Shown here: one piece after another, positions 1 to 8,300 of the stretch
Layout of the letters: each line of letters begins with the position of its first letter
Position numbering within the stretch: position 1 is the first letter of the stretch
Source: Flavobacterium sp. UBA6195
GTDB lineage: Bacteria; Bacteroidota; Bacteroidia; Flavobacteriales; Flavobacteriaceae
Assembly: GCF_002422095.1 (NCBI RefSeq)
Contig: NZ_DITB01000033.1
Span: 1-14,816, forward strand
Direction: 5' to 3'
DNA length: 14,816 nucleotides
Made by a program: the position numbers and the translations under genes
Notes under the pieces: model-generated
What the model saw: only the letters and a program-made list of their open reading frames with translations
What the model was told of the DNA's origin: nothing
Databases searched by the model: none

Positions 1-586
1 AAATTGGATATTGAATCGCTATATATTCATTATCCTCTAGCGACTCTAAAAAATTGTATAGTTGTACATTATTTGTAATAGAAATTGTTTCAGCTAATTG
101 ATTATTTGCGTTATAGATATTAACTACAATTGGAAAATTGAAATTAATACATTCTATTTCATCAAAACCATCATCTTCACCACAATCATCCATAATATCA
201 TCTAAAACATCTGAATTTTGTACTACAAGTGTGGTAAAATTTTGAAATTGAACCGTGATTGGATAGACAAAATTTACAATATCATCATCGTTTGAAAATG
301 CATCAATTGCATCTTGAACTGTTTGATAATCCGCTTGATTTGAAACTACAATATTTTGTCCATTAACAATAACAGTTGCCGGAAGTACAACGCTAAAACA
401 ACTTGAATTGTCTAACACGTTATCAGTTGATGTAGGATTTTGAGAAACCCTAGAGATTAAATTTGTTAATGGTGAAGATTTTGCTAGATTTTGACTAGTA
501 TCTTGAATGACTTCATTTTCTTCACTTTGGCATGACATTAAAAGCAAACCTATTAAACTTAAATTTAAAAAATGTTTTAGTTTCAT
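1..586 (-). CDS. Lipoprotein with duplicated domain, 3' end outside window
   Basis: The reading frame starts at an ATG complementary to 584-586 and stays open for 195 codons to the window edge, so the C-terminus is missing. Residues 1-19 form a lipoprotein signal ending in the lipobox LLMSC (Cys19), so export and lipid anchoring are expected. After an Asn/Ser-rich linker come two similar blocks. Residues 63-115 begin CFSVVLP and residues 146-195 begin CINFNFP; each has a short strand-rich stretch, an acidic segment and a terminal YPI. An Asp/Glu-rich joint (about 129-145) separates them. I do not recognise a named family. The gene is divergent from a sigma/anti-sigma/receptor operon, and two copies of the same bipartite motif found before fecR sit upstream of it. 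This suggests it is a target or partner of that system. Existence of the gene is fairly certain; its function is unknown. Confidence 0.85.
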   Translation of the reverse strand, partial: MKLKHFLNLSLIGLLLMSCQSEENEVIQDTSQNLAKSSPLTNLISRVSQNPTSTDNVLDNSSCFSVVLPATVIVNGQNIVVSNQADYQTVQDAIDAFSNDDDIVNFVYPITVQFQNFTTLVVQNSDVLDDIMDDCGEDDGFDEIECINFNFPIVVNIYNANNQLAETISITNNVQLYNFLESLEDNEYIAIQYPI

Positions 587-617
587 ATTTATTATTTTTT
601 TGGGTTTATATTAGTTA

Positions 618-644
618 TAACAATTCAAATTAATTTTACCCTAC
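618..644 (-). promoter_or_regulatory. Candidate ECF-sigma promoter, copy 1 (proximal to lipoprotein gene)
   Basis: On the minus strand GTAGGG (644-639) is followed after exactly 17 bases by GTTA (621-618), 31 bases before the lipoprotein start codon. The flanks match the other copies: GTAGGGTAAAA at the upstream half and AATTGTTA at the downstream half. The two-block layout, spacing and distance to the gene fit -35 and -10 elements of an extracytoplasmic-function sigma factor. The assignment to the neighbouring sigma factor is inference. Confidence 0.6.
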
Positions 645-680
645 CTAATTTTTAAAAAAACAATCAAAATCAAAAATGAT

Positions 681-688
681 TATATTTG
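681..688 (+). promoter_or_regulatory. Possible housekeeping -7 box for the sigma gene
   Basis: TATATTTG matches the TAnnTTTG -7 consensus known for Flavobacterium promoters and lies 74 bases before the sigma-factor start codon. No clear TTG -33 element is seen at the expected distance upstream, so the call is tentative. If real, the sigma gene has a long leader that contains copy 2 of the GTAGGG element on the opposite strand. Confidence 0.35.
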
Positions 689-699
689 TTTCAACTATT

Positions 700-726
700 T
701 AACAATTCATTATTATAAAACCCTAC
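700..726 (-). promoter_or_regulatory. Candidate ECF-sigma promoter, copy 2 (distal)
   Basis: On the minus strand GTAGGG (726-721), 17 bases, then GTTA (703-700). It points toward the lipoprotein gene, 82 bases upstream of copy 1. Both halves resemble copy 1: the upstream half reads AAGGTAGGGT and the downstream half TGAATTGTTA. It lies inside the sigma gene's leader, so it could be a tandem promoter for the lipoprotein gene or a site through which bound polymerase interferes with sigma transcription. The overlapping palindrome ACCTTAGGT at 725-733 is noted without interpretation. Confidence 0.5.
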
Positions 727-762
727 CTTAGGTTTAATTAATTTTTAGCAATTCATTAAAAG

Positions 763-1278
763 ATGCCTGAAAATAATACCATTTGCCAAGAAAATATTTT
801 TTCAACTTTTTTCAAAAGCCATGCAAAAGGGTTACGAAATTATCTATACTACAAATTTGGCAATACTGAACAAGCTGAAGATGCTACGCAAGAAGCTTTC
901 ATAAAACTGTGGCAAAATTGTAAAGATGTTCCAATTGAAAAAGCTAAATCTTACATTTATACTATTGCAACTAACAATTCTTTAAATGCAATTGCACATA
1001 ATAAAGTAGTTCTTACCTATGAAAAGAACAATACTTTAATCGATAGAACCAACGAAAACCCAGAACATATATTAGAACAAGAACAATTTGAATCTAAATT
1101 ATTAAAAGCTATTAACAATATAAACGAAACGCAAAGAATAGCTTTTTTAATGCATCGAATTGACGGTAAAAAATATGCCGAAATTGCCTCCGAATTAAAC
1201 ATTAGTGTAAAAGCGGTTGAAAAGCGTATTCACCTAGCTTTAATTGAACTAAAAAAAGAAATAGAAAATTTTAAGTAG
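763..1278 (+). CDS. ECF-type RNA polymerase sigma-70 factor
   Basis: A 171-residue alternative sigma factor, normal length for the extracytoplasmic-function group. Region 2 spans about residues 14-80 and carries the core-binding and -10-recognition signature DATQEAFIKLW (40-50). A short variable linker follows. Region 4 (about 110-165) has a helix-turn-helix in KKYAEIASELNISVKAVEKR (136-155) for -35 recognition. There is no region 1 or 3. It is the first gene of a trio with a FecR-type anti-sigma factor and an STN-containing outer-membrane receptor, the standard arrangement for cell-surface signalling in Bacteroidota. By analogy with FecI, it should be held or activated by the downstream membrane protein when the receptor senses its ligand. 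Its stop codon lies inside a candidate sigma promoter for fecR. The family call is very secure; its regulon is inferred. Confidence 0.95.
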   Translation: MPENNTICQENIFSTFFKSHAKGLRNYLYYKFGNTEQAEDATQEAFIKLWQNCKDVPIEKAKSYIYTIATNNSLNAIAHNKVVLTYEKNNTLIDRTNENPEHILEQEQFESKLLKAINNINETQRIAFLMHRIDGKKYAEIASELNISVKAVEKRIHLALIELKKEIENFK

Positions 1279-1301
1279 GGTAAAAAACAATATACTTGTT
1301 A
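1275..1301 (+). promoter_or_regulatory. Candidate ECF-sigma promoter, copy 3 (before fecR)
   Basis: GTAGGG (1275-1280), 17 bases, then GTTA (1298-1301), with the same extended halves as copy 1 (GTAGGGTAAAA and CTTGTTACA). The TAG stop codon of the sigma gene (1276-1278) lies inside the first block. The second block ends 21 bases before the fecR start codon. This would let fecR and the receptor gene be transcribed from their own sigma-dependent promoter, separately from the sigma gene. Confidence 0.6.
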
Positions 1302-1322
1302 CATTATTGTAATACGAAAATT

Positions 1323-2222
1323 ATGGATGAAGATTACAAACTAGCCAAATGGCTTAATAACGAACTTACTGCTGAAGAATTAGCCGAATTTAAACAAAAT
1401 CCGGACTTTCCTTTGTATGAAAAAATCAAAGAAAATTCAGCTCGCTTAAAAACACCTGCATTTGACCAAGATAAAATGTTGAGTAACGTTGTTGCTACTA
1501 AAAAAGCAAGAAAAGTTGTGAAACTTCAACAAAATTGGTTCGTTCGGATTGCTGCTGTGTTAGTTATTGCTTTGGGATTAAGTTTTTTTATTGTTAATAA
1601 TTTTAAAGAAAAATATTATGGTACAAGCCTTACACAAACTGTAAATTTACCTGATAATTCTGAAGTATTAGTTAATAAAAATTCGTCTATAGAATACAAA
1701 ACTTTCTTCTGGAAAAACAACAGAACAATTGACTTAAATGGTGAAGCTTATTTTAAAGTGGCAAAAGGAAAAACATTTGAAGTCAACACGAATTTAGGAA
1801 AAGTGACCGTTTTAGGGACACAATTCAATGTAAATTCAAAAGATAACACCTTTGAAGTAACTTGCTACGAAGGAAAAGTAAAAGTAAACTACAAAAATCA
1901 AGAACTTATTTTAACAAAAGGGATGTTAGTTACTTTTGAAAATAATTCTAAAAAAGAAGGGAAAACAACATTATCAATGCCAAACTGGGCTTCTGATGAA
2001 ATAGAAATGAGTTTTACAAATCAAAACTTAAAAACTATTATTACAGATATTGAAAACACATATAATGTTACCATTAAAACAAATACGATAGCAACAGATC
2101 AATCATTCACAGGAAAACTTCCAAGCAATAATTTAGATGTAGCCTTACAAATAATAGCCTCAACCTATCATTTACAAATTAACAAATCAAACGAAACAAG
2201 TTTTGAATTAGTAAAAAAGTAA
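1323..2222 (+). CDS. FecR-family anti-sigma factor with DUF4974 domain
   Basis: A 299-residue inner-membrane anti-sigma regulator. Residues 1-45 form the cytoplasmic sigma-binding part (LAKWLNNELTAEEL is typical). One transmembrane helix spans about 72-92. A periplasmic FecR domain follows (about 100-195, with GEAYFKVAKGKTFEV), then a C-terminal DUF4974 domain (about 228-297, with MSFTNQNLKTIITDIENTY), which in this family faces the receptor's STN domain. I chose the ATG at 1323. The upstream TTG at 1296 would place the start inside the candidate promoter and add nine residues unlike family members. It lies 44 bases after the sigma gene, and its stop codon directly abuts the receptor ATG, so it is translationally linked to the receptor. 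It should relay an outer-membrane signal to the sigma factor. Confidence 0.92.
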   Translation: MDEDYKLAKWLNNELTAEELAEFKQNPDFPLYEKIKENSARLKTPAFDQDKMLSNVVATKKARKVVKLQQNWFVRIAAVLVIALGLSFFIVNNFKEKYYGTSLTQTVNLPDNSEVLVNKNSSIEYKTFFWKNNRTIDLNGEAYFKVAKGKTFEVNTNLGKVTVLGTQFNVNSKDNTFEVTCYEGKVKVNYKNQELILTKGMLVTFENNSKKEGKTTLSMPNWASDEIEMSFTNQNLKTIITDIENTYNVTIKTNTIATDQSFTGKLPSNNLDVALQIIASTYHLQINKSNETSFELVKK

Positions 2223-4769
2223 ATGAATTACAGTCGTTTTTCAATAATGATATTTAGTTTATTTGTCATTGTCTTACCGCTTCGAGCACAAGACAATGGC
2301 AAGACTATTTTATTGAAAAAAATATTAGAAAACATTGGCAAAACTCACGAAGTCAATTTTAATTATATCGAAGAAGAAATTGCGATTTTTAAATTAATTC
2401 CTCCTTCGAATTCAGCAACTCTTCAAGAAAAATTGAACTATATTTCTGAAAAAACACAATTAAAATTTGAATTTATTTCTGAAAAATACATCTCAGTAAT
2501 CAACAATCAAAAACTTGATAAACCTTTGTGTGGCTATCTTTTGGATAAAGAAACCAAAGAACCCATACAAAATGCAACACTTTTAGTTTCTGGAACAAAC
2601 TCTTATGCCATTACAAACGAGATTGGTTTTTTTGAACTTAAAACAAAATCTGCAAATACCATCGAAATTTCACATTTGAATTACAAATCAGAAATTATTC
2701 AATCTTCATTTTTATATGTAGAAAGTTGCCCAACAATCTACTTAAAAAGTATAATAAATGATTTAGAACCTGTTGTAACAACCTTATTTTTAACCAAAGG
2801 AATCAGTAAAAAAAGAGAGGGTACTTACGAAATAAAACCTAAAAAAATTGGTCTTCTTCCTGGGTTGACAGAACCCGATATATTTCAAACTATGCAGCAA
2901 ATCCCTGGAATTAATGCTACCGACGAAAGTATCTCAAATACAAGTGTAAGAGGCGGAACACACGACCAAAATTTATTTCTTTGGAACGGCATTAGATTAT
3001 ACCAAACAGGGCATTTTTTTGGATTAATATCATCTTTAAATCCCAATTTAGCACACAAAATAAATATTGCTAAAAATGGAACTTCAGCATTTTATGGAGA
3101 TGGAGTTTCTAGTTCGGTCTTAATTTCAACACATACAGATTCTATTGAAAACACTACTGGAGCTGTAGGTTTTAACTTAATTAACGCTGATTTTTATGCA
3201 AAAGTAAAAACTTCTAAGAAATCAAACATTGAAATTAGTGGAAGACGATCGTATACTGATTTAATTACTTCACCAACTTACAAAAGTTATTTCGATAAGA
3301 TATTTCAAAATACCATAGTAACCAATTACTTTGACAATCAAAACATTAAATATAATTCAAAGGAAGACTTTTATTTCTATGATTTTACAGTACAATACCA
3401 TCAAAAAATAAAACAAAAAACAGATTTATTTGTTGATATCTTGAGTATTAGCAACGTATTAGACATATTTCAAACCAAAACAGAAAATAATATTACCATA
3501 TCTAAAAACAGTTGCTTAGAACATCAAACTTATGGAGCAAATGCATTGTTGAGAACAAACTGGAATGCAAAAAATAGCAGCGAAATATCAATTTACGCTT
3601 CCTATTACAATATTAATTCTGAAAATGAATCGATAGAAAGCAATCAAATTTTTAATCAAGAAAACACCATTTTAGATACGGGTATAAAATTACAAAATAA
3701 TCATATCCTATCTGACAATTTTACCTTTAGGAATGGCTATCAATTTAATGAAATTGGAGTACGAAATGTAGATATCGTAAATACGCCTGTTTTTTCTAGA
3801 AAAATCAAAGAAGTTTTAAAAAATCATGCGCTAATTGCCGAACTTAACTATTATTCAGTTAACGATAAATTTAATGGCCGAATTGGTTTCAGACAAAACT
3901 ATATTCAAGAATTTTCAACGTTTATTTTTGAACCGCGAATTCAGTTAAATTATAAATTCACTCCGTTTTTCCAATTGGAAATTATGGGGGAAAGCAAGCA
4001 TCAAACCACATCACAAATTGTTGATTTACAACAAGATTTTTTAGGTATCGAAAAACGAAGATGGACTTTATCTAACAATGAAGACATTCCTATTGTGAAA
4101 AGTAATCAAGCGTCATTAGGATTAACGTTCAATAAAAACAATTGGTTGCTAACTCTAGAAAATTTCTACAAAAAAGTAGATGGAATTACCAGTATGAGTC
4201 AAGGTTTTCAAAACCAATATGAATTTGTAAAAACCAGCGGAAATTACACCGTTTATGGGACCGAATTTTTAATTCAAAAACAATTCAGACATATTACTTC
4301 TTGGGTAAGTTATACTTTTCAAGAAAATAATTATGAATTTAAAACATTGAATGCAAAAGCATTTCCTAATAATTTTGAAATTAAGCATCACATAAAATCA
4401 GCTATTATATCAGATTTCAAAAATATAAAACTTGCCATTGGAGCACAATGGTTTACTGGGAAACCAACAACTTTACCAATAAGCACAACACCTATCTACA
4501 CAAATCCAGAAACACCGGCTGTGGGTTATCAAGCGCCAAATTCATCTAATTTAGAGGATTATTTTCAGGTGAATTTTTCAGGTTCTTATGCATTTAATAT
4601 GGGCAAAAAATCAAAACTAAATCTGGGTTTTTCCATACAAAATGTATTGAATAATAAAATAAGCGTCAATCAACATTATCGAATTAATAACAATACCAAT
4701 ATTGTTGAACAAGTTAACACTTCATCATTAGAAAGAACTCCAAATGCTTTTTTAAGATTTACTTTCTAA
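2223..4769 (+). CDS. TonB-dependent outer-membrane transducer with STN and carboxypeptidase-regulatory domains
   Basis: An 848-residue outer-membrane protein. The signal peptide ends near RAQ (21-23). Residues about 24-95 resemble a secretin/TonB short N-terminal (STN) domain, the part that contacts FecR in transducing receptors. A CarboxypepD_reg-like beta-sandwich follows (about 102-178). The stretch LEPVVTT (181-187) could serve as a TonB box. The plug domain is about 203-303, with SVRGGTHDQNLFLWNGIRL. The rest is beta-barrel, ending in FLRFTF with a terminal aromatic residue as expected for barrel insertion. It starts immediately after the fecR stop codon with no spacer. It lacks an adjacent SusD-like partner, unlike nutrient-importing SusC proteins. 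Together with the STN domain this favours a FecA-like import or sensing role. The ligand cannot be told from sequence; a siderophore or other small molecule is only a guess. Confidence 0.9.
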   Translation: MNYSRFSIMIFSLFVIVLPLRAQDNGKTILLKKILENIGKTHEVNFNYIEEEIAIFKLIPPSNSATLQEKLNYISEKTQLKFEFISEKYISVINNQKLDKPLCGYLLDKETKEPIQNATLLVSGTNSYAITNEIGFFELKTKSANTIEISHLNYKSEIIQSSFLYVESCPTIYLKSIINDLEPVVTTLFLTKGISKKREGTYEIKPKKIGLLPGLTEPDIFQTMQQIPGINATDESISNTSVRGGTHDQNLFLWNGIRLYQTGHFFGLISSLNPNLAHKINIAKNGTSAFYGDGVSSSVLISTHTDSIENTTGAVGFNLINADFYAKVKTSKKSNIEISGRRSYTDLITSPTYKSYFDKIFQNTIVTNYFDNQNIKYNSKEDFYFYDFTVQYHQKIKQKTDLFVDILSISNVLDIFQTKTENNITISKNSCLEHQTYGANALLRTNWNAKNSSEISIYASYYNINSENESIESNQIFNQENTILDTGIKLQNNHILSDNFTFRNGYQFNEIGVRNVDIVNTPVFSRKIKEVLKNHALIAELNYYSVNDKFNGRIGFRQNYIQEFSTFIFEPRIQLNYKFTPFFQLEIMGESKHQTTSQIVDLQQDFLGIEKRRWTLSNNEDIPIVKSNQASLGLTFNKNNWLLTLENFYKKVDGITSMSQGFQNQYEFVKTSGNYTVYGTEFLIQKQFRHITSWVSYTFQENNYEFKTLNAKAFPNNFEIKHHIKSAIISDFKNIKLAIGAQWFTGKPTTLPISTTPIYTNPETPAVGYQAPNSSNLEDYFQVNFSGSYAFNMGKKSKLNLGFSIQNVLNNKISVNQHYRINNNTNIVEQVNTSSLERTPNAFLRFTF

Positions 4770-4774
4770 TGAAA

Positions 4775-4796
4775 AAGTCAGGCTTTCACCTGACTT
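4775..4796. terminator. Bidirectional hairpin terminator between convergent operons
   Basis: A perfect 8-bp stem, AAGTCAGG paired with CCTGACTT, closes a 6-base loop. It starts 6 bases after the receptor stop codon. On the minus strand the stem is followed by a run of five T, which better fits termination of the DUF2892 gene's operon; on the plus strand the following sequence is only A/T-rich. It probably serves both. Confidence 0.75.
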
Positions 4797-4801
4797 CAAT
4801 A

Positions 4802-4990
4802 TTAATCTTTTATCTTAAATACTTTTCTTAAAATATCTTCCATCAAACACCATTTGGTAATGGATGATTGTAGTAAATTGGCCCCTACAAAAAGAGTAAA
4901 CCAATACCAATTTTCGTTTACATACATTCCTAAAAGCACACTTAAAAGAATAAAAGTTCCTGCTACTGCTCTAACAATTCTATTAATCAT
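4802..4990 (-). CDS. DUF2892 (YgaP-like transmembrane domain) small membrane protein
   Basis: A 62-residue protein with two hydrophobic helices (about 5-24 and 27-45) and a short basic tail. The N-terminal NRIVRAVAGTFILLSVLLG and the C-terminal KWCLMEDILRKVFKI, with a conserved-position Cys, match the DUF2892 family. This is the membrane module fused to rhodanese in E. coli YgaP and often found alone beside sulfur-metabolism and efflux genes. It is the last gene of the RND operon, 11 bases after the PII-like gene, followed by a terminator. Its role is unknown. The single Cys at the membrane edge and the nearby sulfide:quinone-reductase-like gene make a persulfide-related role conceivable. Confidence 0.8.
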   Translation of the reverse strand: MINRIVRAVAGTFILLSVLLGMYVNENWYWFTLFVGANLLQSSITKWCLMEDILRKVFKIKD

Positions 4991-5001
4991 AATTTCTAAT
5001 T

Positions 5002-5307
5002 TTAATTATATTTTTCTACCGATAAAACGGCTAAATGAACTTTTGAAATTGATTCTACCTTTTTATTAAAAGCGAACACCTCATCAAATAATATGTCTAA
5101 ATTTTGTTGTAAAATAAAAGCATAAAAGACAACCGAATCCGTTTCATTCATTTCAGAACCAAACCAATTATCTTCTACACTTTCGTCAGAAGCATCTCTA
5201 AAACCTTTTACATCACGATACGAATACGATTTTACTTTAGCTTCTTTCAGCATCTTTTTGACATCTTTTTCAAATTCTGCTATTGCGGTGATTAGTACTA
5301 ATTTCAT
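5002..5307 (-). CDS. PII-like ferredoxin-fold small protein
   Basis: A 101-residue soluble protein. Its predicted order is strand (MKLVLITAIAEF), helix (13-24), strand, a long polar/acidic loop (about 34-57), strand (SVVFYAFILQ), helix (69-83), strand (HLAVLSVE). This beta-alpha-beta-beta-alpha-beta layout with a T-loop-like insertion matches the PII/DUF3240-like superfamily. Relatives are often encoded within RND metal or drug efflux operons. The canonical PII T-loop tyrosine and ATP-binding signatures are not evident, so it is not an ordinary GlnB. It sits between the RND permease and the DUF2892 gene, downstream of a hairpin that may tune its expression. A sensory or regulatory role for the pump is a guess. 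Confidence 0.6.
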   Translation of the reverse strand: MKLVLITAIAEFEKDVKKMLKEAKVKSYSYRDVKGFRDASDESVEDNWFGSEMNETDSVVFYAFILQQNLDILFDEVFAFNKKVESISKVHLAVLSVEKYN

Positions 5308-5322
5308 AATATTATTATTTTA

Positions 5323-5353
5323 AACCTAACAGATTTTTGAAACCTGTTAGGTT
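5323..5353. repeat. Inverted repeat/hairpin between RND permease and PII-like genes
   Basis: A perfect 10-bp stem, AACCTAACAG paired with CTGTTAGGTT, surrounds an 11-base loop. It fills most of the 51-base gap between two operon genes. No T-run follows it on the minus strand (the next bases are TAAAATAATA), so it looks more like an RNA processing or attenuation element, or a dispersed palindromic repeat, than a full terminator. Confidence 0.7.
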
Positions 5354-5358
5354 GATTT

Positions 5359-8300
5359 TTAATTATTTTTCTCCCATTTTTTACGTTCTGTGATATAGTA
5401 AATCAAAGGCACTACGATTAATGTTAACAATGTTGAAACAATCGCTCCTGCGACTAACGAAATCGCTAATCCTTGGAAAATTGGATCAAACAAAATGATT
5501 GACGCTCCGATTACTACTGCTCCTGTCGTTAATAAAATTGGGGTTGTTCTAACAGCTCCCGCTTCAATAATAGCTTGTTTCATTGGAATACCATCGTTCA
5601 AACGAATTTCGATAAAGTCAATTAGCAAGACCGAATTCCGAACCATAACTCCAGCCAAAGCAATCATTCCAATGAACGAAGTAGCTGTAAAGAAAGCTCC
5701 TAATAACCAGTGACCTAATACAATTCCAACTAAAGAAAGTGGAATCGCAACCATCATAACGATTGGGGTTTTGAAGTTTTGGAACCAACCTACAATCAAC
5801 ATGTAAATCACAATAATTACAACTAAGAAGGCTGCACCTAAATCACGGAACACTTCTAAGGTAATTTGCCATTCGCCATCCCATTTTACAGTGAAATCAC
5901 TTTCATCTGATGGTGAACCGATATACAATTCGTTTACTTTATATCCTTTTGGCAATTGCATTTTTTCTAACTTCTCATTCATTCCCAAAATCGCATAAAC
6001 CGGACTTTCTAAGGCTCCCGCCATATCGGCTAAAACATATACTACTCGTTTTTGATCTTTTCTGTAAATCGTATTTTGAAGCGTATCTGTAGTAACTTTT
6101 ACTAAATCACTCACCGGAACTACATTACCACGACTTCCCTTGATTTTCAAATTTTGAATATCTTGCATCGAAGTTTTGTCTTTGTCTGCAAAGGATAGTG
6201 TGATTCCTACAGGATTATTCGAACGTTCATCATACAAATTAGAAACTGGCATTTCTCTTAACAAATAAGTCAAATTACCAACAACTTGTTGTGGAGCGAT
6301 TCCGTTTAACATGGCTTTTTCTCTATCCACCTCTAATTTATATTCTACTTGAGGCGCTTCTACCATCCAATCGGTATCAACCACATCTGTTGTAGTTTCT
6401 AAAATGGTTTTCACTTGATTCGCTACTTTAATTTGCTCTTCATAATCAGGTCCGTAAACCTCCGCCACTAAAGTAGATAAAACGGGTGGTCCAGGTGGAA
6501 CTTCCACAATTTTTACATTCGCACCATATTTTTTAGCAATTTTTTGCACTTCTGGACGCACTACTTTTGCGATATCGTGACTTTGTAAATCGCGATCTTC
6601 TTTGTGCAATAAATTCACTTGAATATCCGCCATATTGCTTCCACCTCGCATATCGTAATGACGTACCAAACCATTAAAAGTTATCGGAGCAGAAGCACCT
6701 ACATAATTTTGATAATCCACTACTTCAGGAACAGTTGAAAGATATTGTGCAATTTCTTTAGTAACCGCTGCAGTTCTTTCTAACGTAGTTCCTTCTGGCA
6801 TATCAATCACCACTTGAAATTCATTTTTGTTATCAAAAGGCAACATTTTTACCGCTACTGATTTCGTAAAGAACATCAATACAGAACCTAATAAAAGTAC
6901 TATCGTAACAACGAACATTAAGTTACGTTTCTTAGAGTTGTCTAAAAGCGGTTGCTCAATTTTTTTGTAAATTTTATAAATTCTAGAAGTTTCTAAACCT
7001 TGTTCTTCTTTGTGTTCTTGCTCGTCTTTTTCGTGTAATAAATGGTAACCCAAATATGGCGTAACCGTTAATGCTACAAACAATGATAACATCATTGCAA
7101 TCGAAGCTCCAATTGGCATTGGACTCATGTATGGTCCCATCATTCCTGATACGAAAGCCATTGGTAAGATTGCTGCAATTACAGTAAACGTTGCTAAAAT
7201 GGTTGGGTTTCCTACTTCGTTTATCGCATAAATGGCAGCTTGTTTGAATGGCAGTCGCTTCATTTTGAAATGACGGTGCATGTTTTCGGCAATAATAATA
7301 CTGTCGTCGACTACTATACCTACTACGAATACCAAAGCAAAAAGCGTAATTCTATTTAACGTATAGCCTAATAAATAATAACTAAATAATGTCAAAGCAA
7401 ACGTCAACGGAACTGAGAAGAAAACTACTAATCCACCTCTCCAACCCATCGCTAGCATTACTAAAACTGTAACGGCAATAATGGCAACACCTAAGTGCAA
7501 CAACAACTCTCCTACTTTGTGCGAAGCCGTTTCTCCGTAATTACGAGTAATTTCTACATGTACATCTTCGGGAATTAAATTTTTCTTTAAACTTTCAACT
7601 TTAGTAATGATTTTCTCTGAAATCTGCATTGCATCAGCACCTTTTACTTTTGCAACCGAAATAGTGACAGCAGGATATTCCGAATTGAATTTTGAGAATT
7701 TCTCATTCGCTTTTCCGTACCCAAAAGACACATAGTTCTTTGGTGTTTGAGGTCCATCTTGAATTGTAGCGACTTGTTTTAAGTAAACTGGCATGTTGTT
7801 ATTCACTCCTACTACCAAGTTTTCTACATCTTCTGAAGTGGCTAAAAATTTACCTGTTGTAACTAAATACTCGGTATCATTTTGTACAAAACTTCCTGAT
7901 TGCGAGCTTCCGTTATTGGCTTGAATCATTTGCATAATGCTCAACGCATCTACACCATTTTCAGCCATTTTATCTTTATCTAAAACTACTTTTAGCTCAC
8001 GTGTTCTCCCACCAATTTCTTTCGTAATCGCAACATCTTTTACTTTTTCAACTTCTGAAGTAACTTCTTCTGCGATTTGACGCAATTGGAAATCATCATA
8101 TTTTTCACTCCAAAGCGTTAATCCCAACATCGGAACATCATCAATCGAACGTGTTTTTACGATGGGTTGCATGACACCTTCTGGAAACATGGTGCGGTTT
8201 TTCATCAATTCGTCGTATAATTTTACATACGAATCTTCACTGTTTTCGCCTACATAAAATTGCACCACCATCATAGAATAGCCATTGAAAGCCATACTGT

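Noticed and set aside
1296..1322. Extended TTG start for the FecR-type gene
   Set aside because: The added residues have no family counterpart and the codon lies inside the candidate promoter's second half; the ATG at 1323 gives the typical N-terminus.
4883..4888. Fourth GTAGGG (minus strand)
   Set aside because: It lies within the DUF2892 coding sequence, and the 17-base-spaced GTTA is absent (ATCC instead).
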